The position numbers and the translations under genes are program-made. The notes beneath the pieces were generated by a model, which worked only from the letters and a program-made list of their open reading frames with translations, was not told where the DNA came from and did not search any database. 64,000 nt of DNA from the NCBI RefSeq assembly GCF_013166605.1, contig NZ_JABKKF010000004.1:186001-250000 (forward strand), read 5' to 3'. This document shows, one piece after another, positions 1-7,818 of this stretch. The first letter of the stretch is position 1; every line of letters begins with the position of its first letter. Origin of the DNA: Xylanibacter muris (lineage in GTDB: Bacteria; Bacteroidota; Bacteroidia; Bacteroidales; Bacteroidaceae).

Positions 1-1
1 C

Positions 2-340
2 GGCATACTTACCGCCCGCGAAATATCCCTACTCGACCTCAGCGGCACAGATCTTGTCGTTCTCTCGGCATGTCGTACCGGTGCCGGTGAGATAAAGGAC
101 GACGGAGTATTCGGGCTTCAACGCGGATTCAAAAAGGCCGGAGCCACGACACTCATCATGAGTCTGTGGAGCGTAAGCGATGCTGCCACAATGCAAATGA
201 TGACCGCATTCTATTCTGGACTGATGCGGGGTCTTTCAAAACATGAGGCATTCCATGAGGCACAGATTTCCGTACGTTCAGCCGGCTTTGAAGATCCCTG
301 CTATTGGGCCGCTTTCGTGATGCTTGACGGAGCAAATTAA
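2..340 (+). CDS. CHAT domain protein, C-terminal fragment
   Basis: The reading frame is open from base 2 to a TAA at 338-340, so this is the last 112 residues of a larger protein that starts before the window. The fragment carries the catalytic cysteine motif LSACRTGAGE (Cys about residue 24 of the visible part), followed by GLQRGFKKAGA and LWSVSD, which are hallmarks of CHAT domains (caspase/clan CD-type proteases, often fused to TPR repeats). The catalytic His lies upstream and is not visible. Known CHAT proteins cleave protein substrates in regulatory or defence pathways; substrate and partners cannot be told here. The gene converges on the pectate lyase gene across a 630 bp gap. Confidence 0.85.
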   Translation, partial: GILTAREISLLDLSGTDLVVLSACRTGAGEIKDDGVFGLQRGFKKAGATTLIMSLWSVSDAATMQMMTAFYSGLMRGLSKHEAFHEAQISVRSAGFEDPCYWAAFVMLDGAN

Positions 341-347
341 ACTAACG

Positions 348-743
348 TTTGCGATAAGACGGATGACAAATTGATGTCTCGGACCTGCCAAATATAAGTA
401 CTTCTCTAAAGATTCCCTCCGACAAGAGTGCTTTCCGCCTGACACGTGCCAAAGGTACGTCCCTACATGTCGGGTGAAGAGCCATTCCGGATAACCTGGA
501 AAGGAGGAAGGAGCCCCTCCTAACCTCCCCAAAGGGGAGGGAAAGGGATGGAATGTGGAAGCATCGGGTATATATGCCGAACCATGCACCATGTAGGGAC
601 ATCGCTTCGCGATGTGTCTGATGTAATGCATACTACAACCGAGCTTATTTATTAAGGGATATTTACGTCTGACACATGCCGAAAGCACGTCCATACATTG
701 AGGAAGAAAGGCAAAAAACGGATATTTGCGATAAGACGGATGA
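348..743. repeat. Degenerate dispersed repeat copies
   Basis: The 19-mer TTTGCGATAAGACGGATGA occurs at 348-366 and again at 725-743. Inside it, a roughly 33-bp element (CTGACACRTGCC...ACGTCC.TACAT) occurs at 438-470 and 668-700, and a related copy lies inverted around 588-618. The copies differ by several substitutions, so the family looks old. No open reading frame or transposase is linked to them. Confidence 0.6.
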
Positions 744-868
744 GCTATATTAAATTCGCTTGAATCTTGTCAGAACATTGTCATGTCGAGAAAATACGGA
801 TGAAATAAAACTGCCAGGAAAGCATCACGAAGACAAATGGGCAGTTCTTTGCTGGCAAACAAGCCATT

Positions 869-923
869 CTTTTCCAATGAACAGGCCATTCATCGCTGAT
901 GAATGGCCTGTTCATTGGAAAAG
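869..923. terminator. Perfect 26-bp inverted repeat, likely bidirectional terminator
   Basis: Bases 869-894 and 898-923 are exact reverse complements around a 3-nt loop (GCT), giving a 26-bp perfect hairpin on either strand. It lies between the converging CHAT and pectate lyase genes, 49 bp beyond the pectate lyase stop. There is only a short A/T run at the edges (CTTTT/AAAAG), so termination is inferred from position and stability. Confidence 0.6.
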
Positions 924-971
924 ATACTTACATCTATAGGAAAGTGTAAATGGATTTCGGGAAAGCTTATA

Positions 972-2756
972 TTAAAGCCCCATAACCTTTTTTGTACGTA
1001 TGCTGCCGTCGGAAAGCGTTTCCCTCACGATGCTCACACCTTTTGAAGATGACGCGGAAACGGTTCCGCCAATAGTATATTCTGCACGGGATTCTACACT
1101 GTCGGTTCTGACCGCATCCACTGCCGTTGCATCTTCCGTCTCATATTTCGCCTTGTCTATCGTTCCGTCAGCCACACCGTTGAGATAAATTTCGAGATTG
1201 GTGTATCCTCCTGCCGTTACAGACACACCGTCTGTTGGATTCTCAGGATTCAGTCCCATTTCGGTTTCATAGGCATCAGGCATGCCGTCACCGTCAGTGT
1301 CCTTCATATATTTCTCTCCCTTGCGTAAACCGAGATACGGCCATGCCTTTGCTATTACCTCTGTCTTTGAACCGTCCGCACCTTCATATATGGCAGTGAA
1401 CGTGTCATGTTCGGACAGCATGACATCCTCTGGAGAGTTTATGATGCCAAGTCCACGGCTATAACTGCCGTTTTGCTCAATACCGGCGAATATTGGGTCT
1501 TGCAGACCTGCCGCCTCATCGAGAAGGCGACGGTCCACCTCATCATATCTCGGCAGTGATGCTCCGGCCGTTGTCGTCACCTTTATGTATGCCTCATCTG
1601 CTGTTTCGGCCACTATACCACTGGCAGCAGTCTGATTGGAAACAATGTTCTTCTTAATGAAATCAGCAGGTGTGCCAGTAGTGAAGTTTATAGTCCGTCC
1701 GGCATTTTTTGTGTCTATGCCATAATAATTGTTTGCAGCCACGAGTTTCAATATATTGTCTGCCCATACGTTTCCTGAAGGCGCGAAGGCCGATGATTCC
1801 TCAAACTTGTTGCCTTCGAGAAGCCACTGTCCCATACCCTTGTTTTTGTTTGAAGCCTCCACAAAATAACGGTTTGACTTCACGTAGTTCTGTGTAGTTG
1901 GTCCTGGACGGAAATAATTGCCTTTCATATATACACGGTTATAGCTGTCGCCTCCGTTTATCGTCGGGTCGCATTCTCCTCCGTAAACAGAGTTCGGCTT
2001 TCCCCAGTTGAATATCACGTTGTTGAAAAATTCCGAATCCACATGCTGGTCGTGATCACCCGGATTGTTGCTGTTGTCACGCACTCCGTTAAAACGCGGT
2101 GTACGGTTGTTGCAGTTAGTTATAAGACAGTGGTGCATGGTACTGTGCTCGCCTCCCCACTGAGTGGCGTATGCACGGGCTCCCTTGGTGTTTTTTGAGT
2201 TGTAAAGTCCTTCGCCTATTATACAGTACTGCACGGTTGTGGAATCGCAGTCATACATTGTGAGACATTCTTCCATCGACCACGTTAATGAGCAATGGTC
2301 TATAATCACGTGGTCTGTGTTTTCCACATCGAGCGACGGCATGCTCTTTGCCGGATAGTCACCGGCACGGAATCTCAGATAGCGCAGTATTACGTTCGGC
2401 TTGCATACATATATCTTATATCCAGCTATGCATATACCGCCTCCCTGAGCCGTCTGTCCGGCTATGGTCACATTCGGATGAGAGAACTTCAGCTGACTCG
2501 TAAGATATATAGTTCCGCTTGTCTTGAACAGAATGGTACGCGGTGTGTCATCACCGGTGCGCAGTGCCCACCGGAGAGTCCCCTCTACAAGATTATTGTC
2601 CGTACAATCATCGTTACGCGTGACATAATATATGTTTCCTCCGCGTCCGCCTGAGGTGTACTTCCCAAAACCTTCCGCCCCGGGAAAGGCAAGTTGCTGC
2701 GCAACGGATGCCATGGACGACAGGGCGCAGAAAGTAAGTGTGATAAGTTTCTTCAT
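972..2756 (-). CDS. Secreted pectate lyase, PL1-like
   Basis: This 594-residue protein starts with a signal peptide (MKKLITLTFCALSSMASVAQ). The body has the parallel beta-helix pattern of pectate lyases: AFPGAEGFG, SGGRGG, VTIAGQTAQGGG, VILRYLRFR, DHCSLTWS and NCNNRTPRFNG. Such enzymes cleave polygalacturonate by beta-elimination. A calcium-binding-like stretch, DTDGDGMPDAYE, lies around residue 478, and the tail (GGTVSASSSKGVSIV...) resembles the short C-terminal sorting-like module seen on other secreted Bacteroidales enzymes; export by a type IX-like route is inference. The pectinesterase and GH105 genes 12 kb away fit the same substrate. The gene follows the PEP-synthase-like gene by 67 bp on the same strand; I saw no clear promoter between them. 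Confidence 0.85.
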   Translation of the reverse strand: MKKLITLTFCALSSMASVAQQLAFPGAEGFGKYTSGGRGGNIYYVTRNDDCTDNNLVEGTLRWALRTGDDTPRTILFKTSGTIYLTSQLKFSHPNVTIAGQTAQGGGICIAGYKIYVCKPNVILRYLRFRAGDYPAKSMPSLDVENTDHVIIDHCSLTWSMEECLTMYDCDSTTVQYCIIGEGLYNSKNTKGARAYATQWGGEHSTMHHCLITNCNNRTPRFNGVRDNSNNPGDHDQHVDSEFFNNVIFNWGKPNSVYGGECDPTINGGDSYNRVYMKGNYFRPGPTTQNYVKSNRYFVEASNKNKGMGQWLLEGNKFEESSAFAPSGNVWADNILKLVAANNYYGIDTKNAGRTINFTTGTPADFIKKNIVSNQTAASGIVAETADEAYIKVTTTAGASLPRYDEVDRRLLDEAAGLQDPIFAGIEQNGSYSRGLGIINSPEDVMLSEHDTFTAIYEGADGSKTEVIAKAWPYLGLRKGEKYMKDTDGDGMPDAYETEMGLNPENPTDGVSVTAGGYTNLEIYLNGVADGTIDKAKYETEDATAVDAVRTDSVESRAEYTIGGTVSASSSKGVSIVRETLSDGSIRTKKVMGL

Positions 2757-2823
2757 CTTTTTTAGTTTGTAATATGTTTTCGGTTATAATATATCGTATG
2801 TCTTCTGCAATCGACCGAATGTG

Positions 2824-5790
2824 TCACGACTCATCCATCGTCACTACCCCTTCCTGTCTCATTCCGTCCATCATTATCCTCAACGGATGCCCGAAACGCA
2901 CATGACGCACATGTTCTGTTTCCTCCACAGCCGGCATTGCATCAAGAACATCCTTGCGGAAAAGTCCGTCGCCATTGAAAGTGTTGATTGTAAAATAGCC
3001 CACACCGAATGATGTGAGATTCTGGAAGAAATGTGTTCCCTGACTCGGATCAACACGATAGTTCTTCAATCCCGACTCTACGATGAGGCGGGCCGCACTG
3101 ATATGCGGCCATTTCACCGGTATGCCGAGCCAATAGTCACTTGAGCCCCACCGTCCCGGCCCCACAAGCACATAGTTGCGTCCGTCGGCAAGGAATTTTC
3201 TGTTTATCCGTTCTATCTCACAGGCTATGGCCGGATTGTCTGCGGCGGTAAAGTCGTCACCGGTCTTTACATACAGTACGTCTGTAACGTCTTCCGATAT
3301 TCCATGGCCGAGGGAGTTATGCGAACGCAGCAGACATTTGTCGTCGGGTATTGCCATAATGTCTTCGTCGAGCATCTGTTTGCTGTCGACAATAGGACGT
3401 ATCTGAAGAAGATAAAGCGCACCTGTCTTATCTGAATCTATGTTACAGGCAAACTCTATCTCGACGGGACGGCGCATCTCATCTGCTCCGAGACGCTGTA
3501 TATCCTGCAACAGTTCCGGAAGAGGGAACACCCCGTGACGCAATACGCCACTGAAAGATATCACCTTGCGTCCCCCATCATATATGCCGTCGCGTATCAC
3601 CTGGTCATAAGGGTCGTATGTCGATGCTATATACTGAAGGGAGCCGTCCTTGTCGGCTTCCTTCACACGCAGGTTGAGGATATTGAATCCGTCGTCCACT
3701 TCGAAATTCTCGCCCACGTGTTTCATGTCGAGTGCATAGAATCGTGTCTGTGTATCACGCAGGGCTGTCTCCATCTCGCTTGTCTGAAGCACCTGTGTCG
3801 GATGATACGGACTTACGCGCAACGTCTGTCCGCCGTCTACAATATACTTGCCCAGCCCGAGAGCGAGGTTTGCTATGCCCTCACCGGCTTTCTCGTCGCC
3901 TATGGGATAATAGTTTATAGAACGCAACACTCCGCTGAAATTGGGGTAAAAGCGCCCGTCGTATTCCTTGCCGACAACTTCCTGAAGTATCACGGCCATC
4001 TTCTCCTGATCTATCACGTTGCTCGTGGCTGTCATATATGCCTTCGAGTCTCTGTAATACACCGAGGCATATACTCCCTTTATCGCACATGCCAGCATGC
4101 GCAACATCTCATACCTATCCTCAAGATACGGTATCATATATGTGGAATATATCCCTGCAAAAGGCTGGTAATGGCTGTCTTCGAGAAGCGATGACGAACG
4201 CACGGCAATCGGAGCTTTCACGGCATCGAAGAATGTAAAGAAGTCTGCAATGAGCGAATCCGGAAGCTGTGCTCTCATGAAATGGTTTAGAATGTCTTGG
4301 TCAGACGCATCGCTGAGGGCTATCTGATAAAGATTGTTCTTCTCCATGAACTCATCGAACAGGTCGGTACACAGCACGAGTGTCTTGGGTATTGTCACAA
4401 CGGCATTGTCGAACCTGTTCAGTTCCGGATGACGCTTTATGATATTGTCGAGAAATGCAAGGCCGCGCCCTTTTCCTCCTAAGGAGCCGTCGCCAATACG
4501 CGCAAAATGGCCGTAGGCATCGAACTTTCCGCGGTCAAACACCGCTACGATACCGATGTTCTTCATCCTGCGGTATTGCACGATTGCATCAAAGATTATT
4601 TTCCTATGGGCGTCCACATCCTGAAGTTTATGCCAGGTAACGTTTTTCAGAAATGCCGATACGGGAAATATGGCCCTGGCACACAGCCAACGGCTCATGT
4701 GGTTGCGCGACACATGATAAAGCATGGAATCGTTCGGTATCTTGAAAATATTGTCCTGCAGCTCCTTAAGAGTGTGTATACGCATTATCTCGTTGTGAGT
4801 GGCCGGATCGCGGAAGATAAAGTCACCGAACCCCATGTGCTCTTCCATAAGCTTGCGCAGGTCGATATTCATTTTCTTGGAGTTCTTGTCGACGAAGCGG
4901 AAACCTTCAGCCTCAGCCTTATCCCGGTTAAGAGACTCCGAACTCTCCATAATCAGGGGCACATACTCATCTCTGCGGCGTATCTCGCGCAACAGCTTCA
5001 GTCCCGCCTCAGCATCTTTCACACCGTCTTTCGGAAAACGTGCGTCGCTTATCACACCGAGAGTGTTGTCGGCATATCTTTCATAAAGTTCCATGGCCTC
5101 TTCGTATGTACGGGCAAGCACTACCTTCGGGCGGCCTCGCTTGCGTTGTGCCGCAGCATGTGGATTCAGTGCTTCTGTCGAGAAACTTTTGCTCTGAAGA
5201 AGAATATAATTATAAAGGTTCGGAAGGATGGAAGAATAGAACCGTATACTGTCTTCCACAAGCATTATCATCTGAACACCGGCCTCGCTGATATCGTGGT
5301 CGATGTTCATCTTGTCTTCAATAAGCTTTATTATCGACAGTATCAGGTTGGTGTTGCCGAGCCAGCAGAATACGTAGTCGAACATCGACAAGTCTTCATC
5401 CTGTATCCTTCGGGTAATTCCGTGAGAGAACGGGGTGAGAACAACACAGGGTATGTCGGGGAAATCGGCTTTCACGGCACGGGCTACATCAAAGGCATCG
5501 TTGTCCGCATTTCCCGGCATACAGATTACAAGGTCTATGTCCGTTGTCTTGAGTACCTCGTTTGCCTCTTCCGTCGTGCTCACCTGAGTGAACGTTGGAG
5601 GATAGCGCAGCCCCAAATCCATATACTCATCGAATATTTTCTCGTCTACACGCCCGTCATCCTCCAACATAAACGCGTCATAAGGATTGGCAACAATAAG
5701 GACATTGAATATGCGGCGTGTCATAAGGTTTACGAAAGACACGTCTTTCAGATAGAACTGATTCCATTCCTGCGGAATTTTAGCACTCAT
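2824..5790 (-). CDS. Receiver-PEP/pyruvate-binding protein (PEP synthase-like)
   Basis: The protein has 988 residues. Two response-regulator-like domains come first. The one at about 25-165 lacks the acceptor aspartate (DLVICMPGN where DLVxxD is usual). The one at about 172-330 keeps the acidic pair (LVEDS), the acceptor Asp (VISDARFP) and the Lys (VDKNS). An ATP-grasp PEP/pyruvate-binding domain follows, with GDGSLGGKGRG, APIAVRSSSLLEDS and LLQIRPI. I cannot find the phosphohistidine swivel or the TIM-barrel domain of true PEP synthase or PPDK. The C-terminal part (LVGPGRWGSSDYWLGIPVKW) is a separate conserved module. The likely role is an ATP-dependent phosphotransfer or sensing protein rather than a classical PEP synthase; the reaction is unknown. 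Confidence 0.75.
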   Translation of the reverse strand: MSAKIPQEWNQFYLKDVSFVNLMTRRIFNVLIVANPYDAFMLEDDGRVDEKIFDEYMDLGLRYPPTFTQVSTTEEANEVLKTTDIDLVICMPGNADNDAFDVARAVKADFPDIPCVVLTPFSHGITRRIQDEDLSMFDYVFCWLGNTNLILSIIKLIEDKMNIDHDISEAGVQMIMLVEDSIRFYSSILPNLYNYILLQSKSFSTEALNPHAAAQRKRGRPKVVLARTYEEAMELYERYADNTLGVISDARFPKDGVKDAEAGLKLLREIRRRDEYVPLIMESSESLNRDKAEAEGFRFVDKNSKKMNIDLRKLMEEHMGFGDFIFRDPATHNEIMRIHTLKELQDNIFKIPNDSMLYHVSRNHMSRWLCARAIFPVSAFLKNVTWHKLQDVDAHRKIIFDAIVQYRRMKNIGIVAVFDRGKFDAYGHFARIGDGSLGGKGRGLAFLDNIIKRHPELNRFDNAVVTIPKTLVLCTDLFDEFMEKNNLYQIALSDASDQDILNHFMRAQLPDSLIADFFTFFDAVKAPIAVRSSSLLEDSHYQPFAGIYSTYMIPYLEDRYEMLRMLACAIKGVYASVYYRDSKAYMTATSNVIDQEKMAVILQEVVGKEYDGRFYPNFSGVLRSINYYPIGDEKAGEGIANLALGLGKYIVDGGQTLRVSPYHPTQVLQTSEMETALRDTQTRFYALDMKHVGENFEVDDGFNILNLRVKEADKDGSLQYIASTYDPYDQVIRDGIYDGGRKVISFSGVLRHGVFPLPELLQDIQRLGADEMRRPVEIEFACNIDSDKTGALYLLQIRPIVDSKQMLDEDIMAIPDDKCLLRSHNSLGHGISEDVTDVLYVKTGDDFTAADNPAIACEIERINRKFLADGRNYVLVGPGRWGSSDYWLGIPVKWPHISAARLIVESGLKNYRVDPSQGTHFFQNLTSFGVGYFTINTFNGDGLFRKDVLDAMPAVEETEHVRHVRFGHPLRIMMDGMRQEGVVTMDES

Positions 5791-5823
5791 CGGTATAAAA
5801 AATGAATTAAACTATATCTGATG

Positions 5824-5831
5824 CAAAATTA
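5824..5831 (-). promoter_or_regulatory. -7 element of the PEP synthase-like gene
   Basis: The reverse complement reads TAATTTTG, a match to the Bacteroidota -7 consensus TAnnTTTG, 34 bp upstream of the start codon. No -33 element sits at the ideal spacing (CAAA copies lie at 16 and 24 bp), so this is a partial match. Confidence 0.45.
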
Positions 5832-5974
5832 ATGAAAATAGCATTAACAAAAGAACAAATGCCATGAAAACGCAAGTATGCGGAATAAAAACCATGACAG
5901 TGAATGCAATCAAATACCATAATCCAATTAAAACGGCAAAAGGGTTAAACAACATTAAAATCCACATACAAGAT

Positions 5975-6005
5975 TTTGTATACTGGTAATAAGTAATTAT
6001 CTTTG
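5975..6005 (+). promoter_or_regulatory. Bacteroidota-type promoter of the SPFH operon
   Basis: TTTG at 5975-5978, a 19-bp spacer, and TATCTTTG at 5998-6005 match the -33/-7 consensus exactly. Transcription would start near 6010, leaving a leader of about 45 nt before the ATG at 6055. Confidence 0.75.
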
Positions 6006-6054
6006 TGATATCAAAACAATATCATTATTTCTAATCTTTAAAGCTATCACAATT

Positions 6055-7032
6055 ATGGAAAGTAAAGAGTTTAAATTCAACGGTGCTACAGTAAACGGAT
6101 TTGCAATGCTGTTTCTGAACATTGCGATGAACATTGCCGGTATCGCATCTATTGTCTACGGTGCAATGCTCGAAGGCACAGTCGGTGGAATAGTTCTTAT
6201 GTGTCTTGGCATAGCAATGCTGATCACCACATTGTTTATATGGGGAGGATTCATAAAGCTCGAACCTGGCGAGGCCCGCGTGATGGTGTTTTTCGGCAAA
6301 TATCGCGGCACTTTCACCGACACAGGCTACTTTTGGGTAAACCCGTTCATCACTACAAAAAAACTTTCACTCCGGGCACGCAACCTCGATGCCGATCCGA
6401 TAAAGGTGAACGACAAGACAGGCAATCCGGTGATGATAGGTATGGTGCTCGTATGGAAATTGCACGACACCTACAAGGCCATGTTTGAGATAGACTCCCA
6501 GACCATGGCACAGTCATCAGGCTCAACGAATAAAAACGAAGTGTCGATAGGCACATCTGTGACAAGCATGATGAGTGCGTTTGAGAACTTCGTAAGGGTG
6601 CAGAGCGATGCGGCATTACGTCAGGTGGCAGGACAATATGCATACGATGACACAGACAGTGACGGAAAGGAGCTTACCCTCCGCAGCGGTGGTGAAGAGA
6701 TAAACCAGCAGCTTGAGCAGAAGCTTGACGAACGCCTGGCAATGGCCGGCATCGAAATCGTAGAGGCACGTATAAACTACCTGGCATACGCTCCCGAGAT
6801 TGCTGCGGTAATGTTGCGACGCCAACAGGCCACCGCTATAATATCCGCACGCGAGAAGATTGTGGAAGGTGCGGTGTCGATGGTTAAGATGGCACTCAAC
6901 AAGCTCTCCGACGAAAACATTGTAGAACTCGACGACGACAAGAAGGCGGCCATGGTAAGTAATCTGCTTGTGGTCCTCTGTGGCGACGAGTCGGCACAAC
7001 CGGTTGTAAACACAGGTACCCTTAACCACTAA
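6055..7032 (+). CDS. SPFH/band 7 domain membrane protein
   Basis: The protein has 325 residues. Two hydrophobic segments near the N-terminus (about 14-36 and 43-65) anchor it in the inner membrane. A band 7 (stomatin/prohibitin-like) domain follows, recognisable from KLEPGEARVMVFFGKYRGT, GYFWVNPF and LSLRARNLDADPIKVNDKTG, and ends in the helical ARINYLAYAPEIAAVMLRRQ stretch typical of the family. SPFH proteins form large ring or cage oligomers that organise membrane proteases or lipid domains; the specific partner is not evident. It is the first gene of a plus-strand operon with the ribbon-helix-helix gene (3 bp gap) and the DUF1648 gene (1 bp gap), under the promoter at 5975-6005. Confidence 0.85.
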   Translation: MESKEFKFNGATVNGFAMLFLNIAMNIAGIASIVYGAMLEGTVGGIVLMCLGIAMLITTLFIWGGFIKLEPGEARVMVFFGKYRGTFTDTGYFWVNPFITTKKLSLRARNLDADPIKVNDKTGNPVMIGMVLVWKLHDTYKAMFEIDSQTMAQSSGSTNKNEVSIGTSVTSMMSAFENFVRVQSDAALRQVAGQYAYDDTDSDGKELTLRSGGEEINQQLEQKLDERLAMAGIEIVEARINYLAYAPEIAAVMLRRQQATAIISAREKIVEGAVSMVKMALNKLSDENIVELDDDKKAAMVSNLLVVLCGDESAQPVVNTGTLNH

Positions 7033-7035
7033 CCC

Positions 7036-7224
7036 ATGGCAAAGAAAGAAAACAGTACGAAAAGCTTCATACTGCGCATCGACAGCGAGACAATGGGAGC
7101 AATCGAGGCTTGGGCGGCAGACGAGTTCCGCTCGACCAACGGACAGCTCCAAAGGATTATCGCCGAGGCCCTGCGCAAGGCCGGACGGCTGCCGAAGAAG
7201 AAAAAAAAGACTGGGGAGGAATGA
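7036..7224 (+). CDS. Arc/ribbon-helix-helix-like small protein
   Basis: This is a 62-residue basic protein beginning 3 bp after the SPFH stop codon. The core (STKSFILRIDSETMGAIEAW, then TNGQLQRIIAEALRKAGR) matches the strand-helix-helix layout of Arc/CopG-type DNA-binding proteins, and the tail is lysine-rich (PKKKKKTG). Members of this fold bind DNA as dimers through the N-terminal strand. Its place between two membrane-protein genes in one operon suggests either autoregulation of the operon or a cytoplasmic adaptor role; both are inference. Confidence 0.75.
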   Translation: MAKKENSTKSFILRIDSETMGAIEAWAADEFRSTNGQLQRIIAEALRKAGRLPKKKKKTGEE

Positions 7225-7225
7225 C

Positions 7226-7741
7226 ATGACAACGATAAATCCAAACAACGACAGACGCGACATAAAGGTATACCGGACAACCGAAGGTACGGTTTTCGAA
7301 CTGATGGGAGCTGTGATTGTCATAATATTATGGGCACTCACACTATGGTTTTACCAAACCTCTCCCGACAAGATTCCGACACATTTCGACATTACAGGCA
7401 CTCCGGATGCCTATGGTGACAAGTCTTCGCTGATACTTCTGGCTCTGACGGGGACAGCGATTGTTACCGTCACTCTCTGCACCGCCTACTTTCCACGACT
7501 GTTCAATACGCCTGTGAAAATAAGCAACGCAGTCCAATATGCCATTGCAATAAGGATGGTGAGGATAATATCGATCCTGTGCGGAGTCATGTTTCTTATG
7601 ATTACCGTAATGTCGGGATGTGGAAATGAAAGAATGACAGGTTTATGTTCAAAACTGCTGATTGCCGTACTTGTCTTAATCCTTCTTGTCACTATTTATT
7701 ACACAGAAAAGATGCGCAGAGCAGGAAAGAAACATGATTGA
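7226..7741 (+). CDS. DUF1648 domain membrane protein
   Basis: This 171-residue hydrophobic protein has about four predicted membrane segments (roughly residues 28-46, 68-88, 103-121 and 141-160). The stretch after the first helix, PDKIPTHFDITGTPDAYGDK, is the DUF1648 signature, found in SdpI-like and other small membrane proteins of unknown biochemistry. The gene begins 1 bp after the preceding stop and is translationally linked to the Arc-like gene. Function unknown; co-transcription with an SPFH protein suggests a membrane-organisation or stress role. Confidence 0.75.
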   Translation: MTTINPNNDRRDIKVYRTTEGTVFELMGAVIVIILWALTLWFYQTSPDKIPTHFDITGTPDAYGDKSSLILLALTGTAIVTVTLCTAYFPRLFNTPVKISNAVQYAIAIRMVRIISILCGVMFLMITVMSGCGNERMTGLCSKLLIAVLVLILLVTIYYTEKMRRAGKKHD

Positions 7742-7818
7742 CTTGCACGGACGGTGATTTTTTAATACCTTTACAGCCGATTTATAAAACCCTACACAAA
7801 ATTAAAAGCAATAAAGAA

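Larger units (their letters stand above)
341..971. other. Repeat-rich intergenic region between convergent genes
   Basis: I see no credible gene in these 630 bp. The stretch holds a 19-bp direct repeat (348-366 and 725-743), a diverged element present in three copies (438-470, 668-700, and inverted about 588-618, the last with an ACATCGC-TTC-GCGATGT hairpin), a CCTCCCC/GGGGAGG dyad near 523-540, and a perfect 26-bp inverted repeat at 869-923. This looks like decayed dispersed repeats plus a bidirectional terminator. Confidence 0.7.

Noticed and set aside
4507-5805. 432-residue open frame on the plus strand
   Set aside because: It lies fully antisense to the PEP-synthase-like gene, whose domains are clear; the plus frame has no family pattern and is rich in His/Tyr/Val, as expected for an antisense shadow.
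7742-7818. Riboswitch upstream of metY
   Set aside because: The gap is only 77 bp with no paired structure typical of SAM-type riboswitches.
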